64,000 nt of DNA from Lachnospiraceae bacterium (lineage in GTDB: Bacteria; Bacillota; Clostridia; Lachnospirales; Lachnospiraceae). A program made the translations under genes and the position numbers. Numbering within the stretch: position 1 is the stretch's first letter; every line of letters starts with the position of its first letter. Below the pieces are notes generated by a model. It was not told the DNA's origin. It did not search any database and saw only the letters and a program-made list of their open reading frames with translations. Location: positions 296,526-360,525 of the forward strand of contig JAETOL010000001.1 in the NCBI GenBank assembly GCA_021771755.1, written 5' to 3'. Shown here piece by piece: positions 48,732-57,282 of the stretch.

Positions 48732-49195
48732 TACAACACCTCCTCAGCCCCTCTATATTCCAGACATTTCAGTGCCTCATTTGTACAGAAATTAATCTGA
48801 TGTGTTGGATATTTAAATTTTGCCAATATCCAGAATTGTTCTCTGGTAATAGCCCCTTCCATATAATCGGATACATAATTATAAATCTGATCGTTTGCCA
48901 TTGCCCCGATTACAATATCATAATCATGAGGTTTTCCACTCCTGCAGTCAATTATAAAATCCAACCATTCATCCGTCATATCTTTGAAGTCTTTTATCCG
49001 TAAATTTGAATTCAAACGTACCTCATATATAGACACAACTTTAGTATCATATCGTTTCGCCCACCGTTGTGCCTGCTCTTTTATAATTGTACAATAAAAT
49101 CCTGTTCCGAAATCTTTCGTATTCCTCCCGATACGGATTTCCGGATGCTCTACCGGCATAAACCCACCATGGTATACTGTCATTTTTGCCATCAA
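48731..49195 (-). CDS. DUF3990-like protein (ADP-ribosyltransferase-like toxin candidate)
   Basis: TVYHGGFMPVEHPEIRIGRNTKDFGTGFYCTIIKEQAQRWAKRY...WLDFIIDCR...DIVIGAMANDQIYNYVSDYMEG. Confidence 0.75.
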   Translation of the reverse strand: MMAKMTVYHGGFMPVEHPEIRIGRNTKDFGTGFYCTIIKEQAQRWAKRYDTKVVSIYEVRLNSNLRIKDFKDMTDEWLDFIIDCRSGKPHDYDIVIGAMANDQIYNYVSDYMEGAITREQFWILAKFKYPTHQINFCTNEALKCLEYRGAEEVL

Positions 49196-49501
49196 ATCCC
49201 CCCTGTCTATCCAAAATACTCCTGCATAAGACTGTTAAATAACACTTGCGTTTTATTCAATATGTACTGCAATTTTTGATTTGTCGCTTTATTATTTCCA
49301 TTCTACCACAATTCCGAGAACGTGCCAACGCCGGACTGGTGAAAGTCCGTTTTGAAAGGTAAATCAAGTTACTGTTCAAGGGCAATGTCATTTAGTAAAG
49401 CTACAAGGCTAAAACCTCTATTGGGGATCCAACCAAATTTTTAGAAAATTCTCTAATTAGTTCTGCTATATGCAGTTCTACTTTTATATCTTCTGGTTTC
49501 G

Positions 49502-49780
49502 TTAGTTGCCGTCCAACAGTTCTGTATCATCAATGAGAATCTGCCACTTTTTCATTACTCTATCGTTATCGAAGGTTTTTCGACAGATCATACAGTATGC
49601 AATATCTTTCTGTATTTCTTCCAGTTCTTCGAAATCCATTATTTCCAAAAACTCATTTACAGTAACTCCATGCGGAAGGTAATCCTCTTTGCATCTCCAA
49701 GAAAAGAGTAGCGTTTCTCTACAACACTGTCATCACTAAACTTCCGCATTATCTCCTGCATACAAAAAACAATAATTATT
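49502..49780 (-). pseudogene. Decayed transposase N-terminal fragment
   Basis: Minus-strand translation CRETLLFSWRCKEDYLPHGVTVNEFLEIMDFEELEEIQKDIAYCMICRKTFDNDRVMKKWQILIDDTELLDGN*, with upstream MQEIMRKFSDDSV in a different frame. Confidence 0.65.
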
Positions 49781-49855
49781 TCGACATATTTCCTCATAAT
49801 ACACCGGATTTTATGATAGAATAAAATGGAAGTTATATGGAAGGGAAGTAGTGCT

Positions 49856-50572
49856 ATGTATAGAATCGGAATCTGTGATGATGAAAAAGGAACCTGCGAA
49901 GAACTGGAAAAAATGACTCGTCATTTCTTTGATATCCAGAGGGAAAAAACAGAAATAGAAATTTTCTATTCCGGAAATATTTTTATGGATTATCTGGATC
50001 AGGGAAACTGGTTTCACTTATTATTTCTTGACATAGAGCTAACATCCTCCAACGGAATAGAGATCGGAAATTACATCCGAAAAAATCTGAAAGACGAACA
50101 GGTAGAAATTGTGTATATATCCTCCAAAACACATTATGCCATGGATCTTTTCCAATGCAGACCTTTAGATTTTCTTGTAAAGCCACTTAAATATTCAGAA
50201 GTTTCCAGATCATTGGAAACTATGAAAAAAAGACATATAATCAATAAGAAAATATTTGTATATTCATCAGATAAAACTATAAAAAGAATACCTGTTGAGA
50301 ATATTATGTACTGCATCAGCGAAAATAAACAAATTACTATGACCCTTCACACAGGAGAACATATCCGATTTAGAGGCAAACTCAGCGATACTGCAAATAA
50401 ACTGCCAGATACAACCTTTATCCAAATACATAAATCATATTTGATAAACCTTAATTACATATCAGAATACTCTGCTGACAAAGTAAAAATGACGGACGGA
50501 ACCGTACTTGGAATTTCTCCGTCAAAGAAAAAAGAGGTAAAGGCAAAATTTATGCAATATGAACTGCTTTGA
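49856..50572 (+). CDS. AgrA-like LytTR-family response regulator
   Basis: MYRIGICDDEKGTCEELEKM receiver; LytTR domain KRIPVENIMYCISENKQITMTLHTGEHIRFRGKLSD..FIQIHKSYLINLNYISEY. Confidence 0.92.
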   Translation: MYRIGICDDEKGTCEELEKMTRHFFDIQREKTEIEIFYSGNIFMDYLDQGNWFHLLFLDIELTSSNGIEIGNYIRKNLKDEQVEIVYISSKTHYAMDLFQCRPLDFLVKPLKYSEVSRSLETMKKRHIINKKIFVYSSDKTIKRIPVENIMYCISENKQITMTLHTGEHIRFRGKLSDTANKLPDTTFIQIHKSYLINLNYISEYSADKVKMTDGTVLGISPSKKKEVKAKFMQYELL

Positions 50573-50582
50573 GGAATAAGGT

Positions 50583-51845
50583 ATGGAAGGAATCTTATTA
50601 GGAATTATAGGAAATATTATAAGAGTATATGCTATATATCGTGGAATGGAGGTACTTTTTGATTCAAAAAAAGAACTTCGATGGCATAAAATTTCAGCTT
50701 ATTTTTGTTTCATTCTTTTTACAAGCGCAGGATATTATCTTGTACATCAGGTTTATATAACATTTGCTTTGAATATTCTTTCTCTAAGCATAATTTCTTT
50801 GTGTTACACAGGCACTGTCCTGAAAAAATTTGTTGTAGTCACCAGTATCTATGTAGTAAATATTATGACAGAAAGCTTATTATTTTTTATGCCTGCATCA
50901 TATCCCGGACAAGATTCAGTTATGGAAGGAATCCTCCAATGTATTATGGGAATGGGAATGTTGGCAATCTCTGTCCTTTATGAAAAAACAATCGAATTGC
51001 GGACAAAAAATATGGAACTTCCTGCATATCTGTGGGGAAGCGTTCTTTTAATTCCATTGCTAAGCTTTGCCATGATGCTAAAAATAACAATGATCAGAAG
51101 AAGTTCCGGCGAATCTGTAACAGAACTTATTTTAGGTATTTTGATTATTAATGTACTAATCATATATCTATATGATGCTCTGCAGAATTATTATAAAGAA
51201 AAAGCAGATAAAGAGAATCTGAGAAAACTGGTATCCGGATACAGTCGGCAATTAAATATTATGACAGAATCCTATGCGCAGATCCGGGAAATACGTCATG
51301 ATTTGAAGCATCATATTTTTTCGCTTACACACCTCATTCAGAATAATCGAAAAACAGCAGCTCTGGATTATATCTCTCAAATGGAACGGCATATCTGCAA
51401 TCCGGAAGAATATGCATCTTCTGGAAACAAGGAAATTGACAGTATATTAAACTATTTCCTGAATGAAGCTAAAGGATCTTTAAAACAGCTTCATGTACAT
51501 ATTGGAATTTCCAACAAAATAAATCTGAACAGCTTCTATGCGAGCGTTGTGATCGGAAATCTTCTGGAAAATGCAATTGCCGCTTCACAAAATTCAGAAG
51601 AAAAATATTTAAGTATTAAACTGATGGAAACAAAAAATGCGCTACTTATAAAAATTGAAAACAGTTATGACGGTATTATTTCTCACAAAAACGGAAATCT
51701 AACTACCAGAAAAAAAGAAAAAGGCAGCCATGGAATCGGCCTTCAAAGTGTAAAACGAATCGTAGCAGAGACTGGCGGAGTATTAGAAACAAGCTGGGAT
51801 GATAAGCATTTTTATATATCTGCAATGCTTTTTCAAACCAAATAA
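50583..51845 (+). CDS. AgrC-like GHKL-domain sensor histidine kinase
   Basis: N-terminal TM block, IREIRHDLKHHIFSLTHLIQ, ASVVIGNLLENAIAAS, GSHGIGLQSVKRIV. Confidence 0.92.
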   Translation: MEGILLGIIGNIIRVYAIYRGMEVLFDSKKELRWHKISAYFCFILFTSAGYYLVHQVYITFALNILSLSIISLCYTGTVLKKFVVVTSIYVVNIMTESLLFFMPASYPGQDSVMEGILQCIMGMGMLAISVLYEKTIELRTKNMELPAYLWGSVLLIPLLSFAMMLKITMIRRSSGESVTELILGILIINVLIIYLYDALQNYYKEKADKENLRKLVSGYSRQLNIMTESYAQIREIRHDLKHHIFSLTHLIQNNRKTAALDYISQMERHICNPEEYASSGNKEIDSILNYFLNEAKGSLKQLHVHIGISNKINLNSFYASVVIGNLLENAIAASQNSEEKYLSIKLMETKNALLIKIENSYDGIISHKNGNLTTRKKEKGSHGIGLQSVKRIVAETGGVLETSWDDKHFYISAMLFQTK

Positions 51846-51854
51846 TTTTTCAAA

Positions 51855-51882
51855 GAGGAAGTAACAGTCACTTCCTTTTTTA
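51855..51882 (+). terminator. Terminator after agrC-like gene
   Basis: AGGAAGT aacagtc ACTTCCTTTTTTATTTT. Confidence 0.75.
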
Positions 51883-51883
51883 T

Positions 51884-51911
51884 TTTCGCCGAAAACTATA
51901 TAAATTTCGCC
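51884..51911 (+). promoter_or_regulatory. Candidate LytTR operator: two TTTCGCC direct repeats 21 bp apart
   Basis: TTTCGCC at 51884-51890 and 51905-51911; a TATATT -10-like element lies downstream at about 51941. Confidence 0.5.
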
Positions 51912-51976
51912 CTTCACATGTTCTTCTTTAAAAATCATGCTATATTGAAAAAAAGCACAAAGAAAGGGGCAATAAT

Positions 51977-52117
51977 ATGAAAAAAATGCAGCTACATGGA
52001 TTTAAAACTATAATTTTTTCCGCCGCAAAAAAAATAACAAAATTTGAATCTAATTCAGCTTGTACTTTTTGGGCGTATCAGCCAAAATTACCAGAAGGAG
52101 CCAAACGTAACAAATAA
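51977..52117 (+). CDS. AgrD-like cyclic lactone autoinducer propeptide, 46 aa (not in ORF track)
   Basis: MKKMQLHGFKTIIFSAAKKITKFESNSACTFWAYQPKLPEGAKRNK*; amphipathic leader, core Cys, P/E-rich charged tail; stop overlaps agrB start (TAATG). Confidence 0.88.
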   Translation: MKKMQLHGFKTIIFSAAKKITKFESNSACTFWAYQPKLPEGAKRNK

Positions 52118-52680
52118 TGTTTTTACAAAACATAATCCTGAAGCTTATCAGCAACGATCCGAACTTAAAAGAAGACGATATTCCGCTTATTTATTATGGA
52201 CTTACCCAAGGTTTCTTTCTCATTTTAAATTTACTTATATCTTTAACAATTGGTATACTATGCGGTGTCTTTCTCCAATGTTTCTGGACGGTTTTTTTAT
52301 TGTTTCCATTAAGAATCTATGCCGGGGGATATCATGCTCAAACTCGAACCTCCTGTTTTTTCATATCAATTTTTATGATATTGATAACATCATTAATTTT
52401 GCGGTATTTTACCATCCCCGGTAATGTTTGCACAGCTTTTTCAGCCATATTAACAGCATTTATATGGAAACAAGCACCTTTAGATACTGAAAACAAAAGA
52501 CTTGACGATGAAGAAAGAAAAAAATATCGAAAAAAAACACATATCATTCTTCTCATCCATGCGTTGCTAATTATCACTTGCATCACATTAAAAAATATAT
52601 CCTTTTTAAATTGTATCTTTTTAGCGCAAGGAATTACAGGAATTTTATTATTTGCATGCAAAATGAAAATGAAGAGGTGA
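52117..52680 (+). CDS. AgrB-like autoinducer-processing membrane protease
   Basis: 187 aa; LLFPLRIYAGGYHAQTRTSCFF (catalytic His and Cys), multi-TM. Confidence 0.93.
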   Translation: MFLQNIILKLISNDPNLKEDDIPLIYYGLTQGFFLILNLLISLTIGILCGVFLQCFWTVFLLFPLRIYAGGYHAQTRTSCFFISIFMILITSLILRYFTIPGNVCTAFSAILTAFIWKQAPLDTENKRLDDEERKKYRKKTHIILLIHALLIITCITLKNISFLNCIFLAQGITGILLFACKMKMKR

Positions 52681-52743
52681 TACCAATGTACCTATTTATC
52701 CTTTCAAATTTTCAAAACACCCATTATACTAGGAGGAAATATT

Positions 52744-53172
52744 ATGAAATTAAAAAAGAAAATAGGATTATTCGTCACTGCTGTATCTTTAATATTTACC
52801 AATTGTACAAGTGTATTTGCTGCCAGACCTTCATTTTCATTCAGCCTTTCTGCCTACAGTAGCACCTCAACATGGACAAGCAATGCAGCAGATAATTATA
52901 ATGTCAAAACAATTCCAAATGATGACTGGACATTAATATTAAGAGGCATCTCTTTTTCAGAACCTATTGAAGGTGTTGGAATGGCATATGCATTATTTAC
53001 CAATACGACCCGTAAATCTTCTATTGTTTGGAGAACTTCAAGTGGAACAGGACACTATTCTTGGGATGGAACTGTAGGGTATACATATAATTTAAAAGGC
53101 AGGCTAGATACAGATCAACCAGGGCGTTGTATTTCATCTGGTATTTATAACGCAGATACTATTTATGATTGA
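52744..53172 (+). CDS. Small secreted protein of unknown function (DUF2712-like)
   Basis: Signal peptide MKLKKKIGLFVTAVSLIFTNCTSVFAA then RPSFSFSLSAYSSTSTWTSNAADNYNVK; 142 aa. Confidence 0.7.
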   Translation: MKLKKKIGLFVTAVSLIFTNCTSVFAARPSFSFSLSAYSSTSTWTSNAADNYNVKTIPNDDWTLILRGISFSEPIEGVGMAYALFTNTTRKSSIVWRTSSGTGHYSWDGTVGYTYNLKGRLDTDQPGRCISSGIYNADTIYD

Positions 53173-53255
53173 TTTTTATTCAGCAAGCATATTATATACA
53201 TCTGAATAATTTCAATTTCCTTAAAACCAACTCTCAAACAGAAAGTGGTGACGCC

Positions 53256-54179
53256 ATGAAACAGTTTCCTCAATTTCTTACAAAGCCGATACTGTTCTTT
53301 GCTGTCATAGCAACAGTATCCTGCGGTGCATCTATTGCAAACGCCGATTCCAAAGACTATGATCTGCCGGAACATATCACAGAAGTATACAATGGAAAAG
53401 AAGGGGAATTCCGTATTGATGCAGATGTTGAAGTCATTTCCAGCGACGTTTACACGGGAACCGTAATTTTTTCAGATATTTCATTAGAAAAAGGAAAACT
53501 TCTGTATGGCGATATTGAAAAATGGGAAATTACAGATGAAATAAAAGATGCAGAAGCTCTAAAATATGATAATGAAAATATATATCTGTATAAGCTGAAT
53601 GACACACACCAATTTTATTTTGATACACCGAATAATGTCCCTGCAGATTATGATATTGGTATAGCAGCAGCAAATAACTTAGCGACAGAAGCGGTTAATT
53701 TATTAGAACTCAATGCTGAAATACAGGGACCCGTTGCAGAATATGATGATCCCAAAGGTATTTACAGCTATGTGCTGCGAGGAAAAATCCAGGATATACC
53801 TACCGTTTATATGTCAGAAGTCCCATCCATAGGTAGCCTTGAAATCACCGGACAAAACTACAGCTACCTGCAATATGGAAATAATTTACATATTGAAAAT
53901 CAAGAAAAAGCAGAATTACTGGATTTCGAAGAAATTCTCGATAAAGCCCAGCTCTATGCAGAAGCAGGATATATTAAAATACCAGATCATATGTCCATAA
54001 CAAATATTTCTCTGGGTTATTATATCGAATTGACATCGGAACAGCCCCGCTTTTTCCCGGTTTGGAATTTCCAGGTACCCTCTCTTATCGATGGCTCACG
54101 ATTCATGTGGGGACAGAATGCTGATGATCTTTTCTACATAAATGCTGTAACTGGAGTTCTGGTAAAAGTTATTGCATAG
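53256..54179 (+). CDS. Secreted or membrane-anchored protein of unknown function
   Basis: N-terminal signal MKQFPQFLTKPILFFAVIATVSCGASIANA; start reset to the ATG at 53256. Confidence 0.65.
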   Translation: MKQFPQFLTKPILFFAVIATVSCGASIANADSKDYDLPEHITEVYNGKEGEFRIDADVEVISSDVYTGTVIFSDISLEKGKLLYGDIEKWEITDEIKDAEALKYDNENIYLYKLNDTHQFYFDTPNNVPADYDIGIAAANNLATEAVNLLELNAEIQGPVAEYDDPKGIYSYVLRGKIQDIPTVYMSEVPSIGSLEITGQNYSYLQYGNNLHIENQEKAELLDFEEILDKAQLYAEAGYIKIPDHMSITNISLGYYIELTSEQPRFFPVWNFQVPSLIDGSRFMWGQNADDLFYINAVTGVLVKVIA

Positions 54180-54189
54180 GAGCAAACTT

Positions 54190-54924
54190 ATGGAAAAAAA
54201 CTGCATTATAAATAAACGGATGCTGCTTTCCGTACTTATTTCAATCGTTATAATGGGACACACCTATATAACCTCCGATATCCATTGGAAAGAATCAGAT
54301 GTACTTCAGCTTCTTACCTTTCCTATGGCAATGTCGATGTTCAATCCTTTTGCAGCGATTTTCCCCGCTTTTCCTCATGCAATGAGCTTTACAGAAGATT
54401 ATAATACTTCTTTCTTTCATTTTGTACTCACCCGCTGTACACGAGGAAAATATATTTTGCGAAAAATATTTAGTGTAGGATTATCAGGGGGATTTATGAT
54501 GTTCCTGTCATATGGATTTATTTTTTTAATTGCTTTTTTAATTGGCGCTCCGACCACAACTGAAAATGTTTCAGAATTTTATCTTAACACCCTATGGTAT
54601 CCTATTGCAGCAATATGGGGAGGAGGACTTGTCCTTCTTTTGAAACTTACTCTTGCTTTTTTATTCGGACTTGTATGGAGTAATATCTGCCTTTTTCTGT
54701 CTGTTTTGTTTTTAAACAGATATGTGGCTTTTATCGGAACCTTTATTATGTATCAATTTTTATGGCAGGCACTGTCCGCCAATATCTGGAATCCCGTATA
54801 TTTACTACGAGGCGATTGGGGATATGCTTCTTATTGGCAGCCAGTTCTGATCCAGACATTTATATTTTCTATAGTATGTGTACTAAACTGGATAGGTTTG
54901 AAAGGAAGGCTGAAAAATGGATAA
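54190..54924 (+). CDS. Multi-TM protein, probable ABC permease component
   Basis: About 6 hydrophobic segments; contiguous with ATPase operon. Confidence 0.65.
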   Translation: MEKNCIINKRMLLSVLISIVIMGHTYITSDIHWKESDVLQLLTFPMAMSMFNPFAAIFPAFPHAMSFTEDYNTSFFHFVLTRCTRGKYILRKIFSVGLSGGFMMFLSYGFIFLIAFLIGAPTTTENVSEFYLNTLWYPIAAIWGGGLVLLLKLTLAFLFGLVWSNICLFLSVLFLNRYVAFIGTFIMYQFLWQALSANIWNPVYLLRGDWGYASYWQPVLIQTFIFSIVCVLNWIGLKGRLKNG

Positions 54925-55768
54925 GCATAAATTGATATTAATACAATTAAAACTTCAGTCTTCCATTCTTATCCCCCGAATTTGGGCTGGATATATCTAT
55001 GGATTCTGGCTTGGCTTATCTATTTCGATACGTTATTTACAATTTGCTGCAGGAAATACAGTGGGAATTTTCGATTCTTTTCTCCTGCTGTATAATGATA
55101 TATTCCAGGTTACTCTTCTTGTAATTGGATTTTTTATAATAATTGCCGATGCGCCCTTTGTGAATTCTATGACTTATTTTACATTGATAAGAAGCAGCGG
55201 ATTATTCTGGCGGCTATCCATGACATCTTATCTGCTTATACAACTTCTCATATACCAGGCAATTATTATAATGGGCTGCATATTTCCAATTTTTATAAAT
55301 GGAAATTTTACCTCTGGATGGAGTGATACTATGCAAATACTACTTGGCGCAGCACCTCAGATTGCAATGACTGAATACAGTCTGCCTATACCCAATAGTT
55401 GGATTTTAAAATTTTTCAGTGTAAATGAAACTCTTTTTCATAGTTTTTTATTAATATCTCTTTATTGTTCCTTTTTAGGGATCATGATTTTTATAGGCAA
55501 TTTAAACTCCCGATTTCCGATGGGAATGCTCTTTGCGATAGGAATTCATTTTTCAGGCATGCTGCTAATGTCTGATTTTGTTCCCTCATATCATCCTGCT
55601 GTGCTGGCACATGGAATAATGCAATTTCATATTCCGGGAAAAGAAATGTTATCTTTTACAGAAAGCTATTCATTATTTTTATTAAGCAATGCAATTTTGT
55701 TATCCATTCTAACTCAAATCTCAGGTCATATTGATTACAATATAGCAGTGAGTCAAAAAAACTGGTAA
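54917..55768 (+). CDS. Multi-TM protein, probable ABC permease component
   Basis: 283 aa, 6 or more hydrophobic segments, overlaps previous gene end. Confidence 0.65.
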   Translation: MDKHKLILIQLKLQSSILIPRIWAGYIYGFWLGLSISIRYLQFAAGNTVGIFDSFLLLYNDIFQVTLLVIGFFIIIADAPFVNSMTYFTLIRSSGLFWRLSMTSYLLIQLLIYQAIIIMGCIFPIFINGNFTSGWSDTMQILLGAAPQIAMTEYSLPIPNSWILKFFSVNETLFHSFLLISLYCSFLGIMIFIGNLNSRFPMGMLFAIGIHFSGMLLMSDFVPSYHPAVLAHGIMQFHIPGKEMLSFTESYSLFLLSNAILLSILTQISGHIDYNIAVSQKNW

Positions 55769-55782
55769 ACAAGGAGATAGCT

Positions 55783-56424
55783 ATGGCAATTATAGAAATT
55801 GATAATATCTCGAAAGAATTTTCTGGCGATATTGTTCTTCACCCTGTTAGTATCTCTTTTGAAAAAGGAAAAATATATGGGATAATCGGGAGAAATGGTT
55901 CTGGAAAGACAGTTTTATTAAAAATAATAAGCGGTTTTCTTAGACCAACCACTGGCACAGTAACTATTAATGGAATATCGCTTGGAAAGAAAAACGAATT
56001 TCCTAAAAACACAGGAATTCTAATTGAGAAACCGGGTTTCCTTCCATACAAAAACGGTTTTCAAAATCTGAAATATTTAAGTCAAATCCAGAAATTAATT
56101 AATGATCAGGAAATTTACAAAGTCTTAGAACAAACAGGTTTAACTTCTGCAGTAAAAAAGCTTGTTGGAAAATACTCTATGGGTATGAAACAGCGTCTGG
56201 GAATCGCACAGGCAATTATGGAAAACCCGGAAATCCTTATTTTGGATGAACCTATGAATGGATTAGATGATCAGGGCGCTTCGCAAATGCGAAAACTTTT
56301 TCTGCAGCTTCGCAATGAAGGAAAAACTATTCTTCTTGCCAGTCATATGCAGGAAGATATTCATGAATTATGTGATAAAGTATATCGTATAGATGCAGGA
56401 ATTATAGAAGAAATAAAAATCTGA
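55783..56424 (+). CDS. ABC transporter ATP-binding protein
   Basis: GIIGRNGSGKTVLLKIISGF, KYSMGMKQRLGIAQAIMENPEILILDEPMNGLDDQG. Confidence 0.95.
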   Translation: MAIIEIDNISKEFSGDIVLHPVSISFEKGKIYGIIGRNGSGKTVLLKIISGFLRPTTGTVTINGISLGKKNEFPKNTGILIEKPGFLPYKNGFQNLKYLSQIQKLINDQEIYKVLEQTGLTSAVKKLVGKYSMGMKQRLGIAQAIMENPEILILDEPMNGLDDQGASQMRKLFLQLRNEGKTILLASHMQEDIHELCDKVYRIDAGIIEEIKI

Positions 56425-56455
56425 TCCCCGAAGCCGACACAGTCGGCCCGGGGAT
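56424..56455 (+). terminator. Hairpin terminator of agr/ABC locus
   Basis: ATCCCC gaa GCCGAC aca GTCGGC cc GGGGAT. Confidence 0.65.
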
Positions 56456-56502
56456 TGTATAAATAATAAAGGGATTTGTTTCAAATGGTTTTTCTATAAA
56501 AC

Positions 56503-57261
56503 TTACTGAAAATCAATGATATCTGCCCAGCGGAGAAGGAATTCCTCTTCTTCCGCCACACCTTTTGTCAGCTGTGCTGCTGCTGCAACAGGAAGCCATT
56601 TCTGTACATACTGTTTTGCAGTATCGCTCTTCCTGCAGAAAAGATTCAGGTACAGATCTGCTGCTTTCTGATCCTTAAGGGCAAACTCAAGATAGGTAAT
56701 GGCAGCATCACCGCTGGCATTTCCCTGGGTTGCATGAGCCCAGTCTACGATCTTCATGGTTCCGTCCTCTGTTACGATCACATTGCTTGGATTAAAATCT
56801 CCGTGACAAAGCTTGGTATGATTTGGCATGGAATCCAGTCTTGTAAGAAGCTCATAGCGGACAGTAGCATCCAGCTTGTCTCTCATACTCTCGATCTTAC
56901 GGGCAAATTTGTCTTTCTGGCGTGTAAGACGGGGAGCTTTTTTCTCATGCATGGAAAGCTGAAGATCCACAAATTTCTCCATGTATTCTTCCAGCTTGTC
57001 CGGATTCTCCTGCATCAGCTGTTCCAGAGTTTTGCCTTCCACATACTCGATCACAACCGCCCATTCTCCATCGATCTGTGTGACCTCGAGCACCTTCGGG
57101 ATGTCCAGCCCGCTTTCCTCTACGCGAGCCTGGCAGAGCGCTTCGTTAAAGACATTTGCCTTTCCGTGCTCTTTGGTAAATACCTTGATGATACGGTCTC
57201 CGTCTTTGTAGACTACCTTGTATGGACGTGTCAAAAATACTTTTTTGTCTTTCAGATTCAT
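56503..57261 (-). CDS. APH/choline kinase-family phosphotransferase
   Basis: KLCHGDFNPSNVIVTEDGTMKIVDWAHATQGNASGDAAITYLEFAL. Confidence 0.85.
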   Translation of the reverse strand: MNLKDKKVFLTRPYKVVYKDGDRIIKVFTKEHGKANVFNEALCQARVEESGLDIPKVLEVTQIDGEWAVVIEYVEGKTLEQLMQENPDKLEEYMEKFVDLQLSMHEKKAPRLTRQKDKFARKIESMRDKLDATVRYELLTRLDSMPNHTKLCHGDFNPSNVIVTEDGTMKIVDWAHATQGNASGDAAITYLEFALKDQKAADLYLNLFCRKSDTAKQYVQKWLPVAAAAQLTKGVAEEEEFLLRWADIIDFQ

Positions 57262-57282
57262 GGTAAATACCCTCCCTTTTCT

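Noticed and set aside
49320-49370. GGACTGGTGAAAGTCCG, reminiscent of group II intron text
   Set aside because: Too short; no domain V or maturase ORF nearby.
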